NCBI GenBank assembly: GCA_008016945.1
Contig: SSGN01000079.1
Coordinates: forward strand, 1-13,378
Source: Flavobacteriales bacterium
GTDB lineage: Bacteria > Bacteroidota > Bacteroidia > Flavobacteriales > PHOS-HE28
Direction: 5' to 3'
DNA: 13,378 bases
This document shows, in pieces, positions 1 to 7,232 of the stretch; position 1 is the first letter of the stretch, and the number at the start of each line of letters is the position of its first letter. The notes beneath the pieces are model-generated. The model saw only the letters and a list, made by a program, of their open reading frames with translations. It was not told the DNA's origin and did no database searches. A program made the translations under genes and the position numbers.

Positions 1-396
1 GCTCACCACCACCCCGGCTTGAGAGCCCGAATACGCGATGCTCAGGTCGTAGGTATCGCCGGGGCCTGCGGTGATGGTGTTGCAGGTGGCGGTGATGGTG
101 CCCAAGGTGATGCCGCAAGCGGGTACGCAGGAGGGTGAGGTGCCACTCACCGTGAGGTTGTCGCAGGGGCTGGTGAAGGTCACATCGTAGTTGGTGCCCT
201 CGGTGATGCCGCTGATCACGATGGTGCCGTTGCTCACCGAAGCCGGGTCGCTGCCGCCGATGGTGCCCGAACCGGAGTTGTTCACCACGGTGGTGCCGGC
301 GTCCAATCCGGTGTAGGGGATGGCCAGGTCGTAGGTGTCCACGCCGGGGGTGTTGGCGTTGCAGGTGGTGGTGATGGTGCCGAGGGTGATGCCGCA
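1..396 (-). repeat. Tandem protein-coding repeat, 279 bp (93 aa) period
   Basis: Reading leftwards on the minus strand, the segment 361-396 (encoding CGITLGTITTTC) recurs almost unchanged at 82-117 (CGITLGTITATC). The offset is exactly 279 bases. One full unit (118-396) and part of a second (1-117) are visible. Both contain a TYDL motif after the Cys pair. More copies probably follow beyond the left edge. Confidence 0.75.
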
Positions 397-1158
397 GGAG
401 CTCATCACGGTGGCGTTCACGGTCACATCATCGATGGTGAGCATGTGATCACTGCCGCTATCGTTCAGGTCCTCCCAACGCAGCATGATCTCCTCGCCGT
501 TCGGTATGCTCACCACGATGTTCACGGAGATCCCTACCGTACGGTTCCCCGTCGCATTTCCGTCCAAGACACCACCGGTACCCGGATTGGGCGAGGCGAA
601 AGTGGAACTCGCATCGGTCCAGGAGCCGGCCACCAGATCCGTGACGGTCGTCCCCTGCTGGTAGAACAGCAACAAGGAGTGCGTACTGGCATTGTCCTTC
701 CGCCATTGTTCTCCGGTCCAGGTCACGGTAAGGGAGGTGATGGTGGTGCCCGTGTTGTTCTTGAGGCGCCACCCCAGGTAGCCCTTCCCCGTTCCAGCCG
801 TACCGGTGAACGTATTCGATGTCGCGAATCCCAAGGCTCGGTCGCTCAGGGGGTTGGTCCCTGCCACACCAAAAGCATAAAGCCCGGCTGTAGTGGTGCT
901 ACCCGTGTTGGAGCCATCGGCGGTGATGCTCGCGGTGGCGGTGGTGCGGGCGTACCAACCGGTGAGGGTTGCGCCATCGCTCCAGCCTCCGTTGGTGAGG
1001 GTGTTGAAATCCTGGGTGTGATCGACGCCTCCGGCGTTGATGTTCTGTTGCGCCGAGACCGTAAAGCCTGCAAGGCCCAGGACGGCTGCGCATAGGCCGC
1101 CCCATGCGGAGTTCCATCGCGTGGTGCGCGAGGGGGGGGACAAGGGTGGATGATTCAT
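1..1158 (-). CDS. Secreted adhesin-like protein with Ig-like tandem repeats (5' part only)
   Basis: The frame is open from an ATG at 1158-1156 to the left edge (386 codons), so the C-terminus is missing. Residues 1-36 form a long signal peptide (basic TTRW, then a hydrophobic run ending VSAQQ). Residues about 42-250 form a Gly/Thr/Asn-rich beta domain of a kind common in Bacteroidota exported proteins, with DFNTL, RALGF, NNTG, TGEQWR, LRWED and IDDVTV. From Cys255 a 93-residue unit starting CGITLGTIT begins, and it restarts at Cys348. The Cys are evenly placed, suggesting disulfide-stabilised Ig-like modules. Type IX secretion and a C-terminal sorting domain are expected from such architectures but lie outside the window. 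The role is probably adhesion or matrix; no catalytic motif is visible. Codons strongly favour G/C at position 3, as in neighbouring genes. Confidence 0.82.
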   Translation of the reverse strand, partial: MNHPPLSPPSRTTRWNSAWGGLCAAVLGLAGFTVSAQQNINAGGVDHTQDFNTLTNGGWSDGATLTGWYARTTATASITADGSNTGSTTTAGLYAFGVAGTNPLSDRALGFATSNTFTGTAGTGKGYLGWRLKNNTGTTITSLTVTWTGEQWRKDNASTHSLLLFYQQGTTVTDLVAGSWTDASSTFASPNPGTGGVLDGNATGNRTVGISVNIVVSIPNGEEIMLRWEDLNDSGSDHMLTIDDVTVNATVMSSCGITLGTITTTCNANTPGVDTYDLAIPYTGLDAGTTVVNNSGSGTIGGSDPASVSNGTIVISGITEGTNYDVTFTSPCDNLTVSGTSPSCVPACGITLGTITATCNTITAGPGDTYDLSIAYSGSQAGVVVS

Positions 1159-1298
1159 CGTGGTAGGTGTTGGTTTCTGAACATGGGCAAAAGACCAAGG
1201 AGTAAGTGAAGTGAAAGTTAAGGGTGGATGGTGGATCCGGAGGGGTGGGATGCCGCAAGGAACGCCGGGCCAGCCATGGCGGTCGCCCGGAGAACGGG

Positions 1299-1348
1299 GA
1301 ACCCGCGTGAATACAGGGGTTACGGGAAGCTGCCCGTTCGCGGGGTTC
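1299..1348. repeat. Nested inverted repeat in divergent promoter region
   Basis: GAACCCGCG at 1299-1307 pairs with CGCGGGGTTC at 1339-1348, giving 9 base pairs with one bulged base. Inside it, ACGGG pairs with CCCGT (1322-1337) around a 6-base loop. An AT-rich patch follows. It lies about 140 bases upstream of the minus-strand secreted gene and could be a leader structure, an operator or a remnant. There is no T-run on either side, so it does not look like a terminator. GC-rich DNA forms such pairings fairly easily by chance. Confidence 0.35.
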
Positions 1349-1799
1349 ATAAATTGTGCATAACGGACGCCGTCTCTGAAGCTCAATAGGGCGGCCGTGG
1401 AGGTAGTTTCGCTGGTGCTGATCCGTTCTTTTCGTGCCCCCGGAAAGGGTAAGGTCATTGAGGAATTCGGTAGTGGTCGTCGCTGGCAGCACCCAAGGGT
1501 GTGGCCGGGCCTGGTAAGAGGTCATGCGGCAAGACGCTCCGGTCGCATGCCAGCAATGCGATCCGATCGGAACGGCCCAGTTCGGTGCTTCGGTACCGGC
1601 GGCATGGAAGGGGATCGGTGCGCGCACTACGCTACGGTGTGGTGCATGCAGGAGCGGGGATCGCCCAAGGGTGGTCCCCGCTTCGCTTTTCACAGCACCA
1701 GAAGATCGCCGACACCGACAGGAGAAGATGGCCTGAGGCAACGATCGATCGTGGAAAAGTGGGCGGACCCGGGTTCCGGGAAGGGGGTAGGGGGGCGGA

Positions 1800-1807
1800 T
1801 ACATTTG
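1800..1807 (+). promoter_or_regulatory. Candidate Bacteroidota -7 box for phoH
   Basis: TACATTTG matches the Bacteroidota sigma-ABfr -7 consensus TAnnTTTG exactly and lies 22 bases before the phoH ATG. Transcription would start near 1814, giving a leader of about 15 nt with no Shine-Dalgarno sequence, which is normal in this phylum. The -33 element is weak: TTC at 1774-1776 rather than TTG or TTTG. Confidence 0.4.
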
Positions 1808-1829
1808 AAGCATACCGTTCCTTGATCGA

Positions 1830-3164
1830 ATGAAGAAGAAAGACCGGAAGATCTTCGTACTGGATACTTCAGTGATCCTCTACGACCACTCGGCCATCGA
1901 GAACTTCGCCGAACACGACGTGGCCATCCCCATACAGGTACTCGAAGAATTAGACACCTTCAAGAAAGGCAACGATACGATCAACTACGAGGCGCGCGAA
2001 TTCATCCGCCACCTCGACGACATCGCCAAACTGGACGTACTCTCCGACTGGCAACCGCTGAACGGCCCCACCCGGGGCAAGTTCAAAGTGGTGGCCAAAC
2101 ACGACCTCAATGGCGTGGATGCCACCAAGGTGTTCCAGGATGGCAAGAACGACCACCAGATCCTCAACGCCACGCTCACCTTACAGCGGCAGAACAAGGA
2201 TCGCAAGGTGGTGTTGGTGACCAAGGACATCGCGCTTCGGCTGAAGGCCAAGAGCCTCAACATCATGGCCGAGGACTACCTCACCGGCAAGGTGCGCGAC
2301 GTGCGGGAGAAGCTCTATACCGGACGTACCGTGGTGGAGGACTTCGATGAATCGAAGATCGATGCGCTTTTCGCACATGGATCCGCCACGGCGGAGACCT
2401 TGGGGCTGGAGAAGCCCAAAGGCAACCAGTTCTTCATTCTTAAACACAAGAAGAAGAGCATACTGGCGAAGTACGACCCACGCACCGGCAACGTGGACCG
2501 GGTGGAGAAGCAGAACGTGTTCGGCATCAGCCCCAAGAACGCCGAACAGGCGCTGGCCATGGCGGCCCTGCTCGATCCGGAGATCAAACTGGTGACCTTG
2601 CAGGGTGCGGCGGGCACGGGTAAAACACTGCTGGCCCTGGCCTGCGCCTTGGAGCAACGCCGGGAATACAGGCAGATCTATGTGACCAGGCCCGTGGTGC
2701 CCTTGAGCAACAAGGACATCGGCTACCTGCCCGGCGATATCCAGAGCAAGCTGGATCCCTACATGCAGCCGCTGTGGGACAACCTGAAGCTGATCAAAGG
2801 GCAATTCGAGAAACACGACAGCACGCCCAAGCGGATCGATGAGATGCTGGAGAACGAGAAGATCGCGATCGCTCCCCTGGCCTATATCCGAGGGCGCAGC
2901 CTCAGCAACATCTTCTTCATCGTGGACGAGGCGCAGAACCTCACCCCGCTGGAGATCAAGACCGTGATCAGCCGTGCGGGCGAAGGCACCAAGATCGTCT
3001 TCACCGGCGACATCCACCAGATCGATACGCCATACCTGGATACGGAGAGCAATGGCCTGAGCTACTTGATCGACAAGGCCAAGGGCGATCCACTCTTCGC
3101 GCACATCACCTTGGAGAAGGGTGAACGCAGCCCGCTGGCCAACCTGGCCAACGAGTTGTTATAG
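1830..3164 (+). CDS. phoH2: PIN-PhoH protein (PhoH2/YlaK-type ATPase-RNase)
   Basis: The 444 residues match the usual length of PIN-PhoH proteins (B. subtilis YlaK is of this class). Residues 7-150 form a PIN nuclease domain with its acidic set visible: Asp12 (VLDTS), Glu39/Glu40 (VLEELD), Asp108 (NDHQIL) and Asp133 (VTKD). Residues about 235-444 form a PhoH P-loop ATPase: Walker A GAAGTGKT at 259-266, Walker B IFFIVDEAQN at 361-370, and the TGDIHQID motif at 392-399. In mycobacteria PhoH2 is an ATP-dependent RNA helicase/RNase; a similar cytoplasmic RNA-processing role is likely here. The start follows a TAnnTTTG box closely. All catalytic motifs are present, so the gene appears intact. It stands alone: no small antitoxin-like ORF precedes it, unlike the mycobacterial phoAT-phoH2 pair. 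Confidence 0.95.
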   Translation: MKKKDRKIFVLDTSVILYDHSAIENFAEHDVAIPIQVLEELDTFKKGNDTINYEAREFIRHLDDIAKLDVLSDWQPLNGPTRGKFKVVAKHDLNGVDATKVFQDGKNDHQILNATLTLQRQNKDRKVVLVTKDIALRLKAKSLNIMAEDYLTGKVRDVREKLYTGRTVVEDFDESKIDALFAHGSATAETLGLEKPKGNQFFILKHKKKSILAKYDPRTGNVDRVEKQNVFGISPKNAEQALAMAALLDPEIKLVTLQGAAGTGKTLLALACALEQRREYRQIYVTRPVVPLSNKDIGYLPGDIQSKLDPYMQPLWDNLKLIKGQFEKHDSTPKRIDEMLENEKIAIAPLAYIRGRSLSNIFFIVDEAQNLTPLEIKTVISRAGEGTKIVFTGDIHQIDTPYLDTESNGLSYLIDKAKGDPLFAHITLEKGERSPLANLANELL

Positions 3165-3754
3165 CACCGCCGGTGATGATGGGGCGGTCGGCCATCGACA
3201 CGGCGACCGACCACGGTCCGCATACCTAACGCGCAGCGGTAAGGGATAGTTGCGTAACGAACTGTTCCAGAAGACAAGTTCCGCACGGCATGCGTTCCAA
3301 GCAGGGAACAGGGCGCGGCCCGATCGGTAATGAACCGGGTGAAGCGCATTCCGTCCCATGGCGCCCAACGCGTGGGAGAGAGGCTTCACGGATCGTTCCG
3401 AAGGGCATGGTGGCCCAAGGCAAGGACCTGGAGATCGAACGATACCCAAGAGCTGCGAGCCCAGGTGGCCGTACGTACCGATGGGTCCTATGGGCCGATC
3501 CTGCCGTACCGATGCGATAGGAGCCGCGTGGCCCCTGGTGTTCCCAGGAGGTGACGATGGATGTGACGCTCTCGCTCCTGTACCTCCTCACCAAGGTCCT
3601 GAGCGGAGCACGGCCTCAAGGCCTCCTCCATGAGCACACGCTGCACCAGCACGAACACCACCGGCCACGGCGCACTCCAAACGAACCGGATAGCCGATCG
3701 GTCGGGTCGGGCCCTGCCCCTCAGCGCCTGCTTGGGATCTCCCAGAACAAGCGC
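3165..3754. other. Gene-free intergenic region (590 bp)
   Basis: This lies between two convergent genes, phoH2 (plus) and the SiaC-family gene (minus). Open frames on both strands give low-complexity Arg/Pro/Gly-rich translations with no domain, signal peptide or convincing start, so I call none coding. A short inverted repeat (GGTCGG 3186-3191 with CCGACC 3207-3212) follows the phoH stop but lacks a T-run. An AGGAGG-like sequence precedes a GTG at 3551, but that frame simply runs antisense through the SiaC gene. I see no RNA gene or repeat family. Confidence 0.55.
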
Positions 3755-4147
3755 TCAGAACAGTTCTTCTACTTCGATGAAGGAGAAATCCAACCGGAAA
3801 AGGCTCTCATAGTCCTTTCCGGTCTCGGCCATTTCCTCGTCACCACACTCGTAATGCCAGTTCACACGCACCTGCCGTCCTTCGGCGGTCTCGGCATTGA
3901 GGCGGGAGAAGATGTTGTAGATATGCTTGCTCGAGCTCGTATCGAGGTAATCGAGCTTCATATTCACCGTGGTCTCCCCTCGTGTTCGCTGGAGGTACTC
4001 ATCGAGCCCACGATACACCCGGGAATAGAATTGCTCCGAATTATGGGGCAACGACCGACCAACGAATTCCATGATGCCGTTGTCCACATCCATATCGATC
4101 TGAGGGGAGTTCTCCGTGCGGTCGATGTGAAAGTGTTTCGAGACCAT
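3755..4147 (-). CDS. SiaC-family regulatory phosphoprotein (DUF1987)
   Basis: The 130 residues match the family length (about 120-130). Family features seen in order are a TENSPQIDMD start, GRSLPHNS at 30-37, the core KLDYLDTSSSK at 64-74, VNWHYE at 95-100, and a C-terminal acidic stretch with GKDYESLF. Thr70 in DTSSSK aligns with the threonine that SiaB phosphorylates in P. aeruginosa SiaC (Thr68). There, the SiaA phosphatase and SiaB kinase set SiaC's state, and unphosphorylated SiaC activates the diguanylate cyclase SiaD. No kinase, PP2C phosphatase or GGDEF gene lies in this window, so partners must be encoded elsewhere and the output is unknown. The protein has no signal peptide and should be cytoplasmic. 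The ATG at 4147 gives the normal N-terminus. A weak -7-like CATTTTTG lies at 4174-4167. Confidence 0.88.
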   Translation of the reverse strand: MVSKHFHIDRTENSPQIDMDVDNGIMEFVGRSLPHNSEQFYSRVYRGLDEYLQRTRGETTVNMKLDYLDTSSSKHIYNIFSRLNAETAEGRQVRVNWHYECGDEEMAETGKDYESLFRLDFSFIEVEELF

Positions 4148-4533
4148 GGCGAAAGAGGATCAGCCCCAAAAATGAGATGCCTGAGGATCGATCCGACGAG
4201 ATCCCCCCCCGATGGATCAACACCACCTGTTGAAAACCGGAACCCAGCCAGGAGCCGCGCCATTCGGGAAGGCTCATCCACCAGTTGGACATTCAATAGC
4301 GGCCCAGGATGTGCGGCGATCTTGTTCACGGGCCGGTACGAGGAACCTGTTGCAAGGCCGAAGGCGTGGAGCAGGGAGCGACGCCACCGAAGGCTGGGCC
4401 TATGGAAAAGGTCGCTCCGAGAAGACCTGGGGAAAATGCGCAAGCAGACCGGCTGGTATGGGATGTTCAAAAGGTAGATGACCAGAAGGCCGGATCCTTT
4501 CACGGACCGGCCTCCAAATGAGAGGCGTCGCGC
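4148..4533. other. Gene-free intergenic region (386 bp)
   Basis: This lies between the stop of the minus-strand three-gene operon and the start of the SiaC gene, which is on the same strand. It should carry the operon terminator and the SiaC promoter. Open frames here are Arg/Gly/Pro-rich and lack domains; a minus frame beginning at 4503 merely runs out of frame into the SiaC gene. A hairpin at 4488-4512 is the only structure I can support. Confidence 0.5.
4488..4512 (-). terminator. Candidate terminator of the exported-protein operon
   Basis: On the minus strand GGCCGGTCC (4512-4504) pairs with GGATCCGGCC (4497-4488), leaving one bulged A and a 6-base loop. It begins about 20 bases after the stop codon of the last operon gene. 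The following bases (TTCTGGTC) are only weakly T-rich, so efficiency is uncertain; it may serve as an mRNA 3' end instead. Confidence 0.4.
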
Positions 4534-4944
4534 TCAGCGCGATCGGTACTCGGTAAGGATCTCCTGATCGCTCGGGAGAGTGATTTCCGTGTCGTTCACT
4601 CGGCGCACCCAATACATGTACTTTCCGGTGCCCTGGCAGGCAAAGGCCGTCATGCTCTCCTTGGGACCCAACGCCTTGATCGGGAAGGTCCGCCAAATGC
4701 CATTGTTCTCCTGTACGGCCACCTTAACTTCGATCATTTCGGAACAAGCGTTCTGCAGGTCAACCTGGTAAGTTCCACTGTAGTCCCGTTTGTAGGTCTC
4801 CTTGTAGAATTCACACTTGTCGCATGGTGCACCCCAGCGACTGGCGGTCTTCACCAGACAATCGGCATAGCTCTGATCCTGTGCGCCAGCCACGAAAGCG
4901 GCCAGCAGGAGAAGGACGAGCAGCAGGGTCTTCTTCACGGTCAT
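4534..4944 (-). CDS. Small exported protein with conserved-looking Cys pattern, unknown function
   Basis: I start at the ATG at 4944-4942, giving 136 residues; an upstream TTG at 4950 would add only two. This ATG overlaps the TGA of the preceding TPR gene in an ATGA arrangement, which suggests translational coupling. Residues 1-22 are a clear signal peptide (KK, eight-residue Leu/Val core, AGAQ). The mature part has five Cys (29, 41, 44, 67, 103), including a CDKC motif at 41-44, so disulfides or a metal site are possible. The segment about 65-115 (EVKVAVQENNG...FPIKALGP...) looks beta-rich. I recognise no family. It is the third gene of an operon whose members all carry signal peptides, so it likely acts in the periplasm or outside. 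Confidence 0.75.
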   Translation of the reverse strand: MTVKKTLLLVLLLLAAFVAGAQDQSYADCLVKTASRWGAPCDKCEFYKETYKRDYSGTYQVDLQNACSEMIEVKVAVQENNGIWRTFPIKALGPKESMTAFACQGTGKYMYWVRRVNDTEITLPSDQEILTEYRSR

Positions 4945-5480
4945 TTGCAATGATTGTTGGTCAGGATGATCTTGGCTTCACTGTTCCCCAGACGCTTGCT
5001 CGTATTCCAATCCTTGCAGGCACCGGCCTGGTCACCCGTGGCTTTCTTGGACCAGCCACGGTTGTTGAACGCTTCCTGATTCTTGGGGTCCAATGCGATC
5101 ACCCGGTCGAGATCGGCGATGGCCAGGTCGTGCTTCCCCAGTTTGCCAAGGGCACTACCCCGGCTGATCAAGGCCCAGGTGTGGTCCGACTTCTTATCGA
5201 TCACGAACGAGAAGTCGTCCACCGCTTCTTGGTAAGCCCCCATGAGGCTCTGGCAGAATCCACGTTGGAGGTGTGCGTTCAGGTGGTCGGGTTCCACCTC
5301 GATCACTTGGCTGAACAGGGTGATGGCTGTGGCATGATCGCCGGCGCGGTAGGCCTTCTCTCCCGCTTGGTACAGTTCCTGAACACCGTTAGGGGTCCTG
5401 TTGTCCGCCAGGTATTGGGCCATGGTGGAGGATCCCATGAGCATGATGATCAATGTGCCAAGGACCGGAAGTGCTTTCAT
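4941..5480 (-). CDS. Exported tetratricopeptide (TPR) repeat protein
   Basis: The 179-residue protein has a signal peptide at 1-21 (KALPVLGTLIIMLMGSSTMAQ). About four TPR units follow: 33-66 (ELYQAGEKAYRAGDHATAI, ending EVEPD), 67-100 (AHLQRGFCQSLMGAYQEAV), 101-134 (ALISRGSALGKLGKHDLAI, ending ALDPK) and 135-168 (AFNNRGWSKKATGDQAGA). The fourth unit resembles the CxxW endings of Sel1/TPR proteins (GACKDW). TPRs are protein-binding scaffolds; the partner is probably one of the co-transcribed exported proteins. It starts 12 bases after the upstream gene's stop and overlaps the downstream gene by 4 bases, so the three genes form one operon. Confidence 0.88.
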   Translation of the reverse strand: MKALPVLGTLIIMLMGSSTMAQYLADNRTPNGVQELYQAGEKAYRAGDHATAITLFSQVIEVEPDHLNAHLQRGFCQSLMGAYQEAVDDFSFVIDKKSDHTWALISRGSALGKLGKHDLAIADLDRVIALDPKNQEAFNNRGWSKKATGDQAGACKDWNTSKRLGNSEAKIILTNNHCK

Positions 5481-5492
5481 GAAGGGTGCTGG

Positions 5493-5957
5493 TTAGCGCT
5501 GGTTCATACGCAAGGGTCGGCCAGGGGTTTCAGCTTCTGCCTGATCGTTCACCTGCTGTGCGGATCGGATCAGGTCGCGGAGCAGGAGCATGGTCCGTGC
5601 GCCCTCGGGGTCGGTCGCCGGTGCGGCCAAGGTCACCCTGCTGGTCAACCGAACAACATCGAGTTTGAAGATCTCTTTTGAGAAACACTGCGCCTTATCC
5701 GGCAAGCACTTCAGGGCTATGCCGTGCTCTTCGGCGGAGTAGCTCACCGCCTCGGGGTCCAGCTCCTCGATCCGCACCAGGTCCTGGCGGAACCGCTGCC
5801 CCTGGTCGAAATGGTCCATCACCAGCCGGCCGTGCCGATCCATCTTGAAGGTGATGGCGCCCATGAATTCCTGGTTCAATGGCTGCAGATCTGGAACCTG
5901 GGCCTGAACGGAGACCATGGAGATGGCGACAAGGCAGGAGGTGAGCGGTACGCGCAT
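5493..5957 (-). CDS. Small exported protein of unknown function, first gene of operon
   Basis: The 154-residue protein has a signal peptide at about 1-20 (MRVPLTSCLVAISMVSVQAQ). The mature part is mixed alpha/beta with two Cys (84 and 91) spaced to form a small disulfide loop. The segment AITFKMDRHGRLVMDHF at 34-50 reads like a beta hairpin of substrate-stub type, and a helix with LLLRDLIRSAQQV follows near 124-136. I recognise no family and no catalytic motif. It lies 12 bases upstream of the TPR gene, and its ATG is 60 bases from the divergent ATG at 6018, so a bidirectional promoter region of at most 60 bases serves both sides. I found no clear TAnnTTTG box there. Confidence 0.75.
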   Translation of the reverse strand: MRVPLTSCLVAISMVSVQAQVPDLQPLNQEFMGAITFKMDRHGRLVMDHFDQGQRFRQDLVRIEELDPEAVSYSAEEHGIALKCLPDKAQCFSKEIFKLDVVRLTSRVTLAAPATDPEGARTMLLLRDLIRSAQQVNDQAEAETPGRPLRMNQR

Positions 5958-6017
5958 GGGTTGGAACCAATGTGCCCTGTGATACGTACACCCGCCCCAA
6001 TAAGTTCAGCCCGCATC

Positions 6018-7232
6018 ATGCATGCCACAGTCCGGTCCCGCTGGAGGATCCTCCCGATCATCATGGTGATCCTCTGTCCGCTATTCACCTTGGGCCAGGG
6101 GCGATTCACGGTGAACGGTCGAATGAAGATCGAGGGAGGCGATCTCTCCAGCACACGGGTCGTGGTGATGAAGGATGGGGTGAAGGAGCGTACGATCTCC
6201 TCCGGGTTGAACAAATTCACGCTTGATCTGGAGACCGGCCATACCTACATCCTCAGCTTCGAGAAGGATGGGTATGTATCGAAGAAGCTCTCGTTCAACA
6301 CGAACGCGCCAGCCGAAGCCGCTGCCAATGGATTCACGCCGTTCGATTTCGCCGTATCGCTCTTCAAGCAGTACGACGACATCAACCTGGTGGTCTTCAA
6401 TCAACCTGTAGGGATCATCCGATACGACGAGAAGACCGGTGATTTCGACTACGACACGGACTATACGAAATCCATCCAGTCCCAGCTTCAGCAGGTATTG
6501 GCCGAGGTGGAGCAGAAACAGAAGGAAGAAGGGGACGCCGCCAAAGCCCAGGAGGCCAAGGCGGTGGAGGAGGCCAAGGCAAAGGCCAAGGCAGAGGCAG
6601 AAGCACAGAAGCAGGCCGCAGCCAAGGCCAAAGCCGAGGCAGAAGCACAGAAACAAGCCACCGCCAAAGCCAAAGCGGAAGCCGAGGCGCAGAAGCAAGC
6701 AGAGGCCAAGGCTCAAGCCGAGGCGGAAGCCATGCGCCGTGCCGAGGCGGCGAAGAACACCCCCGCAGCACCGGTGGCCTCCGAGCGCCCCCAAGCTCCG
6801 GAAAAGGCGATTGAGGCACCTGCCCCCAAGCCGGCGAAGCGCGCGGCAGCACCTCCGGCACAGCATGCAGCATCCATAAGCAAGGGGGTGGAGGGGAGCG
6901 ATGTACGGCGCACAGCGTCCCCCATGATCCAGGAAGAAGCATCGCGTGTACAACGCGCACGGATGAATACCAGCGAAGAGGTCAGACCGGTAGAAGCGGT
7001 GGAGGTCCCCGAGGTTCTTGTGGACCAACGTACCATCGTGGAAACCAAGCAGGTCGTCAGCATCATCACGGTCACGAGAGGGAGCACTGTAACGGAGTAT
7101 CGGAAGGTGACCTACAAGTGGGGCGGCCAGTACTTTTTCAAGAATGGCGCCACGTGCTCGCAGGAGATGTTCCAGCTCGGCACCCAGGTCGACGACCTGG
7201 CCGGTGTATCTCCTCGGTCCAAGTTGGATTAA
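6018..7232 (+). CDS. Exported protein: CarboxypepD_reg-like domain, TolA-like helical repeats, C-terminal domain
   Basis: I choose the ATG at 6018 (404 residues) because a signal peptide follows directly (RSRWR, then ILPIIMVILCPLFTLGQ, residues 6-27). The frame stays open further upstream, but only antisense to the neighbouring gene. Residues 30-145 resemble a carboxypeptidase-regulatory-like beta sandwich (VNGRMKIEGG, TYILSFEKDGYVSKKL). Residues about 152-245 are an Ala/Lys/Glu/Gln helix with four 14-residue repeats, similar in composition to TolA domain II. A Pro/Ala-rich linker (248-285) leads to a basic/acidic tail and a C-terminal domain with TEYRKVTYKWGGQYFFKNG at 359-377, which has the look of a conserved Bacteroidota module. 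No enzyme motif is seen. It may span the periplasm or tether envelope parts. It is transcribed divergently from the three-gene exported operon. Confidence 0.85.
   Translation: MHATVRSRWRILPIIMVILCPLFTLGQGRFTVNGRMKIEGGDLSSTRVVVMKDGVKERTISSGLNKFTLDLETGHTYILSFEKDGYVSKKLSFNTNAPAEAAANGFTPFDFAVSLFKQYDDINLVVFNQPVGIIRYDEKTGDFDYDTDYTKSIQSQLQQVLAEVEQKQKEEGDAAKAQEAKAVEEAKAKAKAEAEAQKQAAAKAKAEAEAQKQATAKAKAEAEAQKQAEAKAQAEAEAMRRAEAAKNTPAAPVASERPQAPEKAIEAPAPKPAKRAAAPPAQHAASISKGVEGSDVRRTASPMIQEEASRVQRARMNTSEEVRPVEAVEVPEVLVDQRTIVETKQVVSIITVTRGSTVTEYRKVTYKWGGQYFFKNGATCSQEMFQLGTQVDDLAGVSPRSKLD
6579..6746 (+). repeat. Four tandem 42-bp repeats encoding a 14-residue helical unit
   Basis: These encode residues 188-243: two near-identical AKAKAEAEAQKQAx units, a third ending in Glu, and a diverged fourth (AKAQAEAEAMRRAE). 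The unit is two to four helical turns long and alternates Ala with charged residues, so it predicts a long solvent-exposed single helix. Synonymous positions differ between units (for example GAGGCAGAA against GAAGCCGAG), so the repeats are not a very recent duplication. Confidence 0.85.

Larger units (their letters stand above)
1159..1829. other. Gene-free divergent intergenic region (671 bp)
   Basis: This lies between two divergently oriented genes and so must hold both their promoters. Open frames cross it on both strands, but their translations are Arg/Pro/His-rich with no recognisable domain, and they run antisense or out of frame into the secreted gene. An AT-richer patch (about 1346-1365) follows a nested inverted repeat at 1299-1348. 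A Bacteroidota-type -7 box lies at 1800-1807. No tRNA or known small RNA was recognised. Confidence 0.6.

Noticed and set aside
899..1813. Minus-strand open frame of 304 codons spanning the divergent region
   Set aside because: It is out of frame with the secreted gene it overlaps, its product is His/Arg/Pro-rich with no domain, and the true frame there has a signal peptide and Ig-like repeats.
2181..3104. Long antisense frame within phoH2
   Set aside because: It is a shadow of the G/C-rich third positions of a gene whose sense frame carries every PIN and PhoH motif.
3186..3212. Inverted repeat after the phoH2 stop as a terminator
   Set aside because: The stem is only 6 bp with a 15-base loop and no T-run follows.
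3551..4477. Plus-strand 308-codon frame with an AGGAGG-like sequence before a GTG
   Set aside because: It runs antisense through the well-supported SiaC-family gene, has no recognisable domain, and Shine-Dalgarno sequences are not a useful signal in this phylum.
5724..6017. Upstream in-frame extension of the TolA-like gene
   Set aside because: It is antisense to the signal-peptide gene at 5493-5957, and the ATG at 6018 puts a signal peptide at the N-terminus.
6579..6746. Short regular repeats as a CRISPR array
   Set aside because: The 42-base units are contiguous with no unique spacers, lie in frame within a coding region and encode a regular helix.
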